DNA of 64,000 nt from Roseovarius amoyensis (GTDB lineage Bacteria; Pseudomonadota; Alphaproteobacteria; Rhodobacterales; Rhodobacteraceae): contig NZ_QITQ01000011.1 of the NCBI RefSeq assembly GCF_003260265.1, positions 1 to 64,000 of the forward strand. Reading direction: 5' to 3'. A program made the translations under genes and the position numbers. Under the pieces are notes generated by a model. It searched no databases and was not told the origin of the DNA. It saw only the letters and a program-made list of their open reading frames with translations. Shown piece after piece: positions 1-7,739 of this stretch; position 1 is the first letter of the stretch; every line of letters starts with the position of its first letter.

Positions 1-120
1 GGAGCAATTGGAACTCTTCGATGCACTGAGCCTGAAAACACCCTCCTGAAACGGCCCGGTTGTGGCAAAAGCAGATATCCCGCATCAATAATATCAATCA
101 CTTACGCGTTTAACTGTTGA
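1..120 (+). other. Junction upstream of broken acyltransferase, possible end of an insertion sequence
   Basis: One frame (bases 2-49) reads as the last 15 residues of an incoming protein ending LFDALSLKTPS and a TGA stop. The remaining 70 bases carry no coding signal. The acyltransferase reading frame below is open only after an in-frame TGA at 118-120, and nothing upstream resembles the missing N-terminus of that family. This is what an insertion element ending near base 115 would look like, with the 15-residue tail being the end of its transposase. The transposase family cannot be named from so short a piece, so this is an inference. Confidence 0.25.
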
Positions 121-1005
121 AGTTGGGTTAGCGGCTTTGTAATTCACATCAACGAGAAGAACCGAACACACAACCTTCGGGCCTATGCGCGTCGCCGGGC
201 ATATCGGCTGTATCCAGTTCTTTTGGCAGCCCTCCTGGCAAGTATTGCGATTTCCCTATGGGACGGAACATTTTCAAGTCGGTTCCGTTTTTCGGAGGCA
301 ATCTGCAACCTGCTTTTCTTGCAAGACAGAGGAAGTCTTGTGCCCGGCACAATCTGCAATCCCTTCTTGGGTAATTCTCCCCTGTGGTCCCTGTCTTACG
401 AAGCCATATTCTACATAATTTACCCCATAGTACTCCCGCTTTATATTTCGAGGGGCCGTTTATCACAACATGTGATCGGAGGATGTTCCCTGATATTTAT
501 TCTCCTTTACAAGATATACCCTCAGCATTTTCTCCTCCTTCCGTCATATTTCATTATTTGGTGGTGCGGCGCGATGCTTGGAGACTCCTACGTAAATGGA
601 AAATACAACATCAGGAACCTGGCCGCTCCCGTTGGGTACCTTGGCGCAGCTTGCGTTTTATGGTTTGCAATCATGATATTAGAAAATATTATTGTGGACT
701 TTGGACATTATCCGATCCTGCAGTTTCGTCACTTTTCGTTCGCATTTATTTTGGTCACGATTTCATTCATTCAGCCCGTAAGATCTTTTGTTCGCTGGGT
801 AGGATCAAACTATCCGTTGGGCTGGGTGTGGCTATCGAGTATTTCTTACGGAGTATACGCGCTTCATTATCCGCTCCTGGTTCAGTGGAATTTCTCCCGG
901 TCGACTTATGGCTTTATGATCGCTTCAGGTGCCCTGATCATGCTTGCCTACATACTTGATAACCGGGCCAATAAATTCCTTCGCAAGAAACGGGCAAGAT
1001 CGTGA
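121..1005 (+). pseudogene. 5'-truncated acyltransferase family 3 membrane protein
   Basis: The open frame holds the C-terminal three quarters of an OatA/NodX-like acyltransferase 3 protein, an integral membrane enzyme class that O-acylates polysaccharides or lipids. The frame opens with SGFVI followed by a basic RAYARRRAYRLYP segment, matching the family's loop after the third helix. A WSLSYEAIFY motif and at least six hydrophobic segments follow, then a basic tail KKRARS. The first helices, including the catalytic histidine region, are absent because a TGA lies at 118-120. A TTG at 223 would give a 260-residue product, but that starts inside a helix. Base composition is much more AT-rich than all neighbours, suggesting acquired DNA. 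Probably non-functional. Confidence 0.7.
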
Positions 1006-1415
1006 GACAGTCCAAAGCCACGTTGGAAACACGACCTTGTCGGCTGCATCACACAAACCCTCAAAGGAGCATATCTTCCCAGTCTCACCGGAGACGTACC
1101 CGCTACCGTCCCGGTTGCCACATCTTCTGCCAACGAACCCCTTGATCCCTTGCCGTAACCTGTCTATACCCCGCTCGTCCCGGTCGGAAATCCGACTCGG
1201 GGCCGTGCCCCTGTGGCCCGGACCAATTGTATGCGGGGCTTTCTTCGGCCCTTCCCGCGGTTCCGGCCCCAAGGCATGAGAACAAAATGACGGCCTGATC
1301 TCTGGCGGGCGCCCCCGGATGGGACACATGGCGGACCCGGAAGAAGACCAGAAGCTCTGAGGACGCGAGACACCTTTGCGGGTCAGAACCGCAAGCATTT
1401 TAGGAGCCAGAAGCG
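1006..1415. other. Gap without a convincing gene upstream of rplS
   Basis: About 410 bases contain only overlapping short frames with unnatural proline/arginine composition. Many alphaproteobacteria have rimM and trmD just upstream of rplS; neither is present here. A short stretch at 1291-1305 would read RPDLW, reminiscent of the TrmD C-terminus, but it follows an in-frame stop and nothing before it resembles TrmD. The only clear signals are the leader hairpin and ribosome-binding site of rplS at the right end. Confidence 0.5.
1375..1395 (+). promoter_or_regulatory. Leader hairpin before rplS
   Basis: TTGCGG (1376-1381) and CCGCAA (1389-1394) form a six-pair stem around a seven-base loop, extendable by one wobble pair. 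It ends 21 bases before the rplS start codon, just upstream of the ribosome-binding site AGGAG at 1402-1406. It could be an autoregulatory L19 site or simply a stem in the leader. I know of no described alphaproteobacterial L19 leader, so the role is open. Confidence 0.35.
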
Positions 1416-1799
1416 ATGGATATTATCGCTCAGATCGAGGCCGACCAGATCGCCTCGCTCGGGAAAGAAGTTCCCGATTTCAAACCCGGCGACACCGTGC
1501 GCGTCGGTTACAAGGTGACCGAAGGCACCCGCAGCCGGGTGCAGAACTTTGAAGGTGTGTGCATCAGCCGCAAGAACGGCAGCGGCATCGCCGGTTCGTT
1601 CACCGTTCGCAAGATTTCCTTTGGCGAAGGCGTGGAACGCATCTTTCCGCTCTATTCGACCAATATCGAAAGCATCACCGTGGTCCGCCGCGGCCGCGTG
1701 CGCCGCGCCAAGCTGTATTACCTGCGCTCGCGCCGGGGCAAATCGGCCCGGATCGCCGAGGACACCAACTACAAGCCGAAGACCGGCGCATCCGCCTGA
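1416..1799 (+). CDS. rplS: 50S ribosomal protein L19
   Basis: Large-subunit ribosomal protein at the 30S-50S interface. The 127-residue product has the L19 hallmarks: the [13 protein letters not shown] segment near residues 22-34, [22 protein letters not shown] in the middle, and the C-terminal [23 protein letters not shown] stretch (each quoted in part). Length is normal; alphaproteobacterial L19 often carries a short acidic or basic tail. ATG with AGGAG nine bases upstream. It is followed 11 bases later by rpmE, giving a two-gene ribosomal operon. The usual upstream partners rimM and trmD are not adjacent. Confidence 0.97.
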   Translation: MDIIAQIEADQIASLGKEVPDFKPGDTVRVGYKVTEGTRSRVQNFEGVCISRKNGSGIAGSFTVRKISFGEGVERIFPLYSTNIESITVVRRGRVRRAKLYYLRSRRGKSARIAEDTNYKPKTGASA

Positions 1800-1810
1800 G
1801 GAAGCCAGAG

Positions 1811-2032
1811 ATGAAAAAAGATATCCATCCCGAATATCACGTCATCGACGTCAAGATGACCGATGGCACCGTGATACAGATGCGTTCGACCTACGGCAAC
1901 GAGGGCGACACGCTGTCGCTTGACATCGACCCGACCGTGCACCCGGCCTGGACCGGTGGCGGCACCCGTCTGATGGATGCCGGCGGCCGCGTGTCGAAGT
2001 TCAAGAACAAATACTCGGGCCTGGGATTCTGA
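1811..2032 (+). CDS. rpmE: 50S ribosomal protein L31, cysteine-free form
   Basis: Large-subunit protein L31, 73 residues, beginning [20 protein letters not shown] and ending NKYSGLGF. It contains no cysteine, so it belongs to the zinc-independent type that lacks the CxxC pair. The insert [17 protein letters not shown] before the conserved SKFKNKY segment is the form usual in alphaproteobacteria. The gene starts 11 bases after the rplS stop, with a purine-rich site (GAAGCCAGAG) before the ATG, and ends just before an intrinsic terminator, so it is the last gene of the operon. Confidence 0.95.
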   Translation: MKKDIHPEYHVIDVKMTDGTVIQMRSTYGNEGDTLSLDIDPTVHPAWTGGGTRLMDAGGRVSKFKNKYSGLGF

Positions 2033-2059
2033 TCCCTTTCACCCGATGCAAAGATCAGG

Positions 2060-2083
2060 CGCCGCCCCCAGGGGCGGCGTTTT
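2060..2083 (+). terminator. Intrinsic terminator of rplS-rpmE
   Basis: CGCCGCC and GGCGGCG form a GC-only stem around a CCCAGG loop, followed by TTTT at 2080-2083. It lies 27 bases after the rpmE stop, the expected position for ending this operon. Confidence 0.8.
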
Positions 2084-2230
2084 CGTCTCGCGTCTGGGCT
2101 TGGCGATGGCGCAAATGCAATAATCCCGAGGCAAAGCGCATATCCCGCTTCACGGCGAGCCACATACAACATATGGTAGCATGCCAAAAGCACCGGCCAA
2201 ATCCGGGCATTTGAATGAAGGGCTACGGGC

Positions 2231-3040
2231 ATGGCGCATATCATCGTCGTGGGCAATGAAAAGGGCGGCGCCGGCAAGTCGACCGTGTCGATGCACGTCG
2301 CCGCGGCGCTGTCGCGGCTGGGGCGCAAGGTCAGCGCGCTCGACCTCGACCTGCGGCAAAAGACGCTGGGCACCTACATCACCAACCGCGCCCGGTTCAT
2401 GGAAAAGTCCGGGCTGTCACTGCCGGGGCCGTCCTGGCGCGACCTGCCCGAGATCGACCAGTCGGCGCTGCAGCCGGGTGAAAACATCTATGACCGCCGG
2501 CTATCCGCCGCCGTGGCCGAGATGGAGCCCGACAGCGATTTCATCCTGATCGACTGTCCCGGCTCGCACACGCGGCTCAGCCAGGTCGCCCACAGCCTTG
2601 CGGACACGCTGATCACGCCGCTCAATGACAGTTTCATCGATTTCGACCTGCTGGCCCATGTCGACAGCGACGGGCAGACCATCCTCGGCCCCTCGGTCTA
2701 TTCCGAGATGGTGTGGAACGCGCGGCAGTTGCGGGCCCAGGCGGGGCTGAAGCCGATCGACTGGGTGGTGGTGCGCAACCGGTTGGGGGCGCAGCAGATG
2801 GTCAACAAGGAAAAGATGGGGCGCGCGCTGGAAAACCTCGCCCGCCGCATCGGTTTTCGCACCGCGCCGGGATTTCACGAGCGGGTCATATTCCGCGAGC
2901 TGTTTCCGCGCGGGCTGACGCTGCTGGACCTCAAGGATATCGGGGTCAAGCAGCTCAACATCTCGAACGTTGCAGCGCGGCAGGAGTTGCGCGACCTGAT
3001 CAACGCCCTCAAGCTGCCCGGCGTCACGGCCGATTTCTGA
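2231..3040 (+). CDS. mipZ: MipZ-type ParA-like ATPase, division-site positioning
   Basis: ParA/MinD superfamily ATPase. In Caulobacter MipZ forms a gradient from the ParB-bound poles and keeps FtsZ off them, so the ring assembles at midcell. The 269-residue protein opens HIIVVGNEKGGAGKSTVSMH: a deviant Walker A with K11 and K16, then the family signature ALDLDLRQKTLG after strand 2 and a Walker B region ILIDCPGSHTRLS. The DLDLRQ segment and overall length separate MipZ from chromosomal ParA and MinD. The gene stands alone, about 200 bases after rpmE, and converges on the cyclo-ligase gene. No FtsZ or ParB gene is nearby. Confidence 0.9.
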   Translation: MAHIIVVGNEKGGAGKSTVSMHVAAALSRLGRKVSALDLDLRQKTLGTYITNRARFMEKSGLSLPGPSWRDLPEIDQSALQPGENIYDRRLSAAVAEMEPDSDFILIDCPGSHTRLSQVAHSLADTLITPLNDSFIDFDLLAHVDSDGQTILGPSVYSEMVWNARQLRAQAGLKPIDWVVVRNRLGAQQMVNKEKMGRALENLARRIGFRTAPGFHERVIFRELFPRGLTLLDLKDIGVKQLNISNVAARQELRDLINALKLPGVTADF

Positions 3041-3090
3041 GGGTCCCAGTTACAGGTATCACCATATCAATCAAAGCTGATTGTTTTCGG

Positions 3091-3239
3091 GGCGTTTAGA
3101 CTGTCCGTATTCGGCATCTCCAACCACAGGGCATGCAACTGCCCGGGTGGGCGCGAATGCGCCCGCCATGGGGCGGGAAGGCGCATGCCCGGCCCGCAAG
3201 CGGACCGGGCGAGATAGACAAGCCACAGAGCAATACGCC
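3091..3239. ncRNA. Candidate structured RNA beside the cyclo-ligase gene (6S-like architecture)
   Basis: Between two convergent genes lies a non-coding stretch with nested complementary segments: GGCGT (3091-3095) with ACGCC (3235-3239), ATCTC (3116-3120) with GAGAT (3211-3215), GGGCATGC (3129-3136) with GCATGCCC (3183-3190), and an apical hairpin GGGCGC-GAAT-GCGCCC (3149-3164). Unpaired stretches between the inner and outer stems would give a rod with a central bubble, as in 6S RNA. An extra hairpin (3188-3209) competes with one arm. 6S genes are typically found next to the gene for this cyclo-ligase, but upstream of it; here the element is at its 3' side. The strand is unresolved, and a bidirectional terminator is the plain alternative. 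Confidence 0.3.
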
Positions 3240-3240
3240 A

Positions 3241-3900
3241 CTATCCCCCGTCCGCACCCGATACCGTGACATCCCCCAGCACCGCGCAATCCATCGGGAT
3301 GTCCCAAGGCTGCGGAAAGATCGTGCTGATGCGGCAGAAATCCTGCCCCACCCCGATCAGCCTGGGGCGCGGATCGCAGGCCGCGATCGTCATGTCGTAA
3401 TAGCCCCCGCCATTGCCCAGCCGATAAAGATCCCGGTCCAGCCCCACCAGCGGCACGATCACCACGTCGGGCAGCAGCGCCTCGCCCTCTGCCGGCACCA
3501 GGATGTTCCAGATGCCGCGCTCCATCGCCGCGCCCGGCGCCCAGGCGCGGAATTCGACCGGCTGGCCCTTTTCCAGCACCACCGGCAGGGCCAGGCGTGC
3601 CCCCGACACATGCGCCCGGCCCATCCAGTCGCGCAAATCCAGCTCTCCTCGGATCGGCCAGTACCCGGCCACCACCTTGCCCGCAGATTCGGGCAGCAGG
3701 GTATCGAGCCCCGCCGCGACCGCAGCCGACTGGGCCGCGCGTTCGTCCTGTGTCAGCTCCTTGCGCCGGGCGTATAGCCGCGCGCGCTCAGACACGCGAA
3801 AGCGCCGCACATCGCGCCAGGTCTCCTGATCTACGGCAAAGCCGCCCACCAGCTCGTGAGCGAAACACGGGGCGCTGCCGCCGCTGTCGTCTTCCTCCAT
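3241..3900 (-). CDS. fau: 5-formyltetrahydrofolate cyclo-ligase
   Basis: Converts 5-formyltetrahydrofolate to 5,10-methenyltetrahydrofolate with ATP, clearing an inhibitory folate. The 219-residue protein carries an N-terminal RARLYARRKELT segment (basic helix), GYWPIRGELDLRDW in the middle and the C-terminal nucleotide/Mg signature RLGNGGGYYD. A roughly 30-residue acidic N-terminal extension precedes the normal family start. The ATG at 3900 is chosen for its AAGGAGGAG site six bases upstream; the frame is open further but without a site. The gene follows the DMT permease at 23 bases on the same strand and may be co-transcribed with it. Confidence 0.9.
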   Translation of the reverse strand: MEEDDSGGSAPCFAHELVGGFAVDQETWRDVRRFRVSERARLYARRKELTQDERAAQSAAVAAGLDTLLPESAGKVVAGYWPIRGELDLRDWMGRAHVSGARLALPVVLEKGQPVEFRAWAPGAAMERGIWNILVPAEGEALLPDVVIVPLVGLDRDLYRLGNGGGYYDMTIAACDPRPRLIGVGQDFCRISTIFPQPWDIPMDCAVLGDVTVSGADGG

Positions 3901-3923
3901 CTTCTCCTCCTTCCAGGCCCGTT

Positions 3924-4790
3924 TCAGGCCATCTCCCGGCGGCGACGCAGCGCCACCATGTTGGACACCAGCAGCGCGCCCAGCACCACCGCCCCGCCCA
4001 GGATCGCCCAGCGCCCCGGGTCCTCGCCCACCACCGCCCAGACCAAGAGCGGCGCCAGCACCGATTCCAGCAAGATCAGCAGCGCGACCTCGGGCGGGCT
4101 GAGATACCGCGCCCCCAGCGTCATCAGGCAGGTCGCCGCAGCGATGAACGCGCCATGCCCCAGCAGCAGGTGCCACTGCGCCGCCACCGGCGCGCCGGAC
4201 GCCACGAAGGGTGCGATCACCGCCGCCGACAGCAGATACGCAATCGGGATCGCCGGAATCATCGAGATCGCGCGCAACCGCCGCACCGCTGTCAGCGCCC
4301 CGGCATAAGCCGCGCAGACCATCACCGCAAAGATGTCCCCCCGCCACGAGGCGACGGCGTTTTCGGACGAGCCATAGGCGATGATGCCCAGCCCGGCGAT
4401 GACGACGAGCATCGTCAGCACCACCCGGCGGCTGATCGGCTCACCCAGAAACACGCGGGCGAAAATGGCCGAAAAGATCGGCATCGATGCAAATATGAAA
4501 ACCACGTTGGCGACGCTGGTATTGCTGACCGCCAGCACGAACCCCGGCGAGGTGAACGAGATCAGCACAACGTAGACCGCGACCGGCCAGCCGCCGCGCA
4601 GCACCGTGCGAAACCCGCCCGTGCCCTGCAGCGCCAGCACCACCGCCAGGATGATCACCCCCGAGGTCAGCCCGCGCCAGAAGGCGATTACTATCGGTTC
4701 GGCCTCTATCAGCCGGACAAACAGCGAATCCGGCACCACGAACAGGACGCCCAGCGTCGTGATCAAAAGGCCCTTTGCGTGGTCGGTCAT
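3924..4790 (-). CDS. DMT-superfamily (EamA) permease
   Basis: Inner-membrane drug/metabolite transporter family protein of 288 residues, about ten hydrophobic helices in two EamA repeats. The first repeat ends near residue 140 at RVVLTMLVVIAGLGIIAYG; the second starts DIFAVMVCAAYAGALTAVRR and ends at the basic RRRREMA tail. The FLGEPISRRVV motif, glycine-proline containing, is the usual EamA segment between helices 4 and 5. Substrate cannot be predicted. It is followed 23 bases later by the cyclo-ligase gene and preceded by a same-strand MarR gene, about 50 bases away. Confidence 0.85.
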   Translation of the reverse strand: MTDHAKGLLITTLGVLFVVPDSLFVRLIEAEPIVIAFWRGLTSGVIILAVVLALQGTGGFRTVLRGGWPVAVYVVLISFTSPGFVLAVSNTSVANVVFIFASMPIFSAIFARVFLGEPISRRVVLTMLVVIAGLGIIAYGSSENAVASWRGDIFAVMVCAAYAGALTAVRRLRAISMIPAIPIAYLLSAAVIAPFVASGAPVAAQWHLLLGHGAFIAAATCLMTLGARYLSPPEVALLILLESVLAPLLVWAVVGEDPGRWAILGGAVVLGALLVSNMVALRRRREMA

Positions 4791-4841
4791 GGCCGTCAGG
4801 AAAACGGCAATCGCGGGTGAATGTAAAGCCCGTCCACGGGC

Positions 4842-5285
4842 TCAGCGCGCGCCGGAAAGACGGCGCAGCATGGTGCGCAGCTGCGCCGACTCTTCGGGCG
4901 CGAAACGCGACACCAGGCGCGCGTCATAGCGCGCCGCCTCGCGCCGCAGGTCGCGATAGGCCGCCTGCCCGGCGGGCGTCAGGTGCAGGTGCTCGCACCG
5001 GCGGTCGGTTTCCGAACGTTCGCGCGTCAGGAACCGCCGCACCGCCAGCGCCGCCACCGCGCGGCTGATCTTGGTCTTGTGCATCATGGCGCGGCTGGCG
5101 ATCTCCTTGGCGGTCAAGGGCCCATCCTGGCCCAGGTGAAACAACACCCGCCATTCGCTGCGGCCGATGCCGTAGCGGGCCTTGTAGACCGCCTGAAAAT
5201 CCCGCCCCGCGGCCTCGGCCGCCTGGTTCAGGAGGTAGGGCAGGAATAGGTCCAGGTCGAAATCGTCGTCATCGTCATCCGTCAT
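4842..5285 (-). CDS. MarR-family transcriptional regulator next to homogentisate operon
   Basis: A 147-residue winged-helix regulator. An acidic N-terminus (TDDDDDDFDLDLF) precedes the dimerisation helix; the recognition region reads LTAKEIASRAMMHKTKISRAV at about residues 57-77 and the wing RERSETDRRCEHLHLTPAG at 87-105, the usual MarR layout. It is divergent from hmgA with only 68 bases between start codons. A ligand-relieved repressor of the homogentisate operon is the obvious inference, as with MarR-type HmgR/HpaR regulators of aromatic catabolism. The effector is not predictable from sequence. Confidence 0.85.
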   Translation of the reverse strand: MTDDDDDDFDLDLFLPYLLNQAAEAAGRDFQAVYKARYGIGRSEWRVLFHLGQDGPLTAKEIASRAMMHKTKISRAVAALAVRRFLTRERSETDRRCEHLHLTPAGQAAYRDLRREAARYDARLVSRFAPEESAQLRTMLRRLSGAR

Positions 5286-5303
5286 GCCGATTGCGCTAGC
5301 CCT

Positions 5304-5353
5304 TGTTAGTTACAAAATCAACCATTAGCACCGATCGATAAGAGGAGTCGGAG
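5304..5353. promoter_or_regulatory. Divergent regulatory region between MarR gene and hmgA
   Basis: The AT-rich island TTGTTAGTTACAAAATCAAC at 5303-5322 stands out in GC-rich surroundings and contains imperfect half-sites of opposite orientation, plausible for a MarR dimer. A strong ribosome-binding site AGAGGAG (5341-5347) serves hmgA. No clean -35/-10 pair could be settled on, so the operator assignment is an inference from position and composition. Confidence 0.4.
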
Positions 5354-6712
5354 ATGTATGATAAGCACCCCAGCGACCTGACCCGCGCCGCCACCCCCAC
5401 CGGCACGCATGAAGGCTACATGCCTGGTTTCGGCAACGACTTCGAGACAGAGGCCCTGCCCGGCGCCCTGCCGCAGGGCATGAACAGCCCGCAGAAATGC
5501 GACTATGGGCTTTACGGCGAACAGCTGTCGGGCACCGCCTTTACCGCGCCGAGCCACCAGAACGAACGCACCTGGTGCTATCGCATCCGCCCCTCGGTCA
5601 AGCATTCCTCGCGCTATGCGCGGATCGACCTGCCCTATTGGAAATCGGCCCCGCATATCGTCGATGACGTGGTGTCGCTGGGCCAGTACCGCTGGGACCC
5701 GGTGCCCCATGCCGACGAGGCGCTGACCTGGCTGACAGGCATGCGCACGATGACCACGGCGGGCGACGTCAACACCCAGGTCGGCATGGCCAGCCATATC
5801 TACATGGTCACCGCCTCGATGGTGGACGAATATTTTTATTCCGCTGACAGCGAGTTGCTGGTGGTGCCCCAGCAGGGCCGGCTGCGGTTCTGCACCGAAC
5901 TGGGCGTGATCGACGTCGCACCGCAGGAAATCGCCATCATCCCCCGTGGCCTGGTCTACCGGGTCGAGTTGGGGGAAGGGCCGGCGCGCGGGTTCGTGTG
6001 CGAAAACTATGGGCAGAAGTTCGACCTGCCCGGCCGCGGCCCGATCGGCGCCAACTGCATGGCCAACCGGCGCGATTTCAAGACCCCCGTCGCCGCCTTC
6101 GAGGACCGCGAAACGCCCTCGACCGTCACCATCAAGTGGTGCGGCCAGTTCCACCGCTGCGAGATCGGGCACAGCCCGCTCGACGTGGTGGCCTGGCACG
6201 GCAACTATGCGCCGTGCAAGTATGACCTGACCAATTACTGCCCGATCGGCGCGATCCTGTTCGACCATCCAGACCCTTCAATCTTTACCGTGCTGACCGC
6301 GCCCTCGGGCGTGCCGGGCACGGCCAATATCGACTTCGTGCTGTTCCGCGAACGCTGGATGGTGATGGAGGACACGTTCCGCCCGCCCTGGTATCACAAG
6401 AACATCATGTCCGAGCTGATGGGCAACATCTATGGCCAGTACGATGCCAAGCCGCAGGGGTTCGTGCCCGGCGGCATGAGCCTGCACAACATGATGCTGC
6501 CGCACGGCCCCGATCGTGAGGCGTTTGAAAAGGCCTCGAACGCCGAGCTGAAGCCCGAAAAGCTGGACAACACCATGTCGTTCATGTTCGAGACGCGCTT
6601 TCCGCAGCACCTGACCCGCTTTGCCGCGCAAGAGGCGCCGTTGCAGGATGATTATATCGATTGCTGGGCCGACATCGAAAAGAAGTTCGACGGGACATCC
6701 GGCCGAAAATGA
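5354..6712 (+). CDS. hmgA: Homogentisate 1,2-dioxygenase
   Basis: Opens the aromatic ring of homogentisate to maleylacetoacetate with O2 and non-haem Fe(II), the central step of tyrosine/phenylalanine and phenylacetate-type catabolism. The 452-residue protein has the family start [19 protein letters not shown], and the iron-binding residues seen in the human enzyme are recognisable: H348 and E354 in [12 protein letters not shown], and H384 in MMLPHGPD. Length matches the family. First gene of a plus-strand operon, with an AGAGGAG site seven bases before the ATG; the divergent MarR gene is its likely regulator. Confidence 0.96.
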   Translation: MYDKHPSDLTRAATPTGTHEGYMPGFGNDFETEALPGALPQGMNSPQKCDYGLYGEQLSGTAFTAPSHQNERTWCYRIRPSVKHSSRYARIDLPYWKSAPHIVDDVVSLGQYRWDPVPHADEALTWLTGMRTMTTAGDVNTQVGMASHIYMVTASMVDEYFYSADSELLVVPQQGRLRFCTELGVIDVAPQEIAIIPRGLVYRVELGEGPARGFVCENYGQKFDLPGRGPIGANCMANRRDFKTPVAAFEDRETPSTVTIKWCGQFHRCEIGHSPLDVVAWHGNYAPCKYDLTNYCPIGAILFDHPDPSIFTVLTAPSGVPGTANIDFVLFRERWMVMEDTFRPPWYHKNIMSELMGNIYGQYDAKPQGFVPGGMSLHNMMLPHGPDREAFEKASNAELKPEKLDNTMSFMFETRFPQHLTRFAAQEAPLQDDYIDCWADIEKKFDGTSGRK

Positions 6713-6776
6713 CCGAGTTCTTGTGCAATTTCGGTAGTATGAATGGCAGGGCAGCAAACGGCGCGGGGAATATGCG

Positions 6777-7739
6777 ATGAGATACGCCACCCTCGACAAC
6801 GGCACGCCTGACGGACGGCTTGCGATCGTGTCCGAAGACTTGGCCACCTGCCGCCCGCTTCCGGGCATGACGCTGCAGGCGATGCTCGACGGGGCGGAAA
6901 TGCCGCCACCGGGGCCGGAGCAACCGTTTGATCCTGCCCGCTGCCTGTCACCGTTGCCACGGGCCTATCAGTTTCTCGACGGGTCGGCCTATGTGAACCA
7001 TGTCGAGCTGGTGCGCCGGGCGCGGGGTGCGCAGATGCCCGACAGTTTCTGGCACGACCCGCTGATGTACCAGGGCGGATCGGACGGGTTCCTGCCCCCC
7101 ACCGCGCCGATCAGGGGCGCGCGCGACTGGGGCATGGATTTTGAGGCCGAGGTGGCCGTGATCACCGGCCCCGTGCCCATGGGCGCCACGCCCGCGCAGG
7201 CGCACGATGCGATCCGGCTGGTGATGCTGTGCAACGACATCTCGCTCAGGGCGCTGATCCCGGATGAGCTGGCCAAGGGGTTCGGCTTTGTTCAGTCCAA
7301 GCCCGCCTGCGCATTCTCGCCGCTGGCGGTCGATCCGCGCGCGTTGCCGGGCTGGGATGGCGGGCATCTGTCGGGGACGATCCGTGTCGATCTGAACGGC
7401 GCACCTTTTGGCCGTGCCGATGCCGGGGTGGACATGACCTTTGACTTTCCGACGCTCATCGCCCACGCGGCAAAGACACGGGCGCTGGCCGCCGGCACGA
7501 TCATCGGGTCGGGCACGGTATCGAACCGCGACAAGGACGGCGGGCCGGGCAAACCCGTGGCGCAGGGCGGCAGGGGCTATTCCTGCATTGCCGAACAGCG
7601 GATGGTGGAGACCATTATGTCGGGCGAACCCCGAACCCCCTTTCTTGGCGCCGGCGACCGGGTCAGGATATGGATGGAAGACGATGCCGGCCTATCCCTG
7701 TTCGGCACCATCGATCAAAGCGTGGAGGCACTGACATGA
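6777..7739 (+). CDS. Fumarylacetoacetate hydrolase family protein
   Basis: Predicted hydrolase of the FAH fold, 320 residues, the compact bacterial type. Visible signature parts are the metal/catalytic DWGMDFEAEVAVITG near residues 119-133, LCNDISLRALIPDELAKGFG, and TIIGSGTVSNRD in the C-terminal half. In this operon it most likely cleaves fumarylacetoacetate (or maleylacetoacetate directly) to fumarate/maleate and acetoacetate. No maleylacetoacetate isomerase (maiA) gene is present in the window, which leaves the middle step unassigned. It starts 64 bases after hmgA and ends overlapping the next start codon (ATGA). Confidence 0.88.
   Translation: MRYATLDNGTPDGRLAIVSEDLATCRPLPGMTLQAMLDGAEMPPPGPEQPFDPARCLSPLPRAYQFLDGSAYVNHVELVRRARGAQMPDSFWHDPLMYQGGSDGFLPPTAPIRGARDWGMDFEAEVAVITGPVPMGATPAQAHDAIRLVMLCNDISLRALIPDELAKGFGFVQSKPACAFSPLAVDPRALPGWDGGHLSGTIRVDLNGAPFGRADAGVDMTFDFPTLIAHAAKTRALAAGTIIGSGTVSNRDKDGGPGKPVAQGGRGYSCIAEQRMVETIMSGEPRTPFLGAGDRVRIWMEDDAGLSLFGTIDQSVEALT

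Noticed and set aside
1261..1330. Possible trmD 3' remnant (RPDLW) before rplS
   Set aside because: The short match follows an in-frame stop and the DNA before it does not resemble TrmD in any frame.
3597..4820. A 407-codon plus-strand frame opposite the cyclo-ligase and DMT genes
   Set aside because: Composition is dominated by R, P, H and Q as expected for antisense of GC-rich coding DNA; the minus-strand genes have intact motifs.
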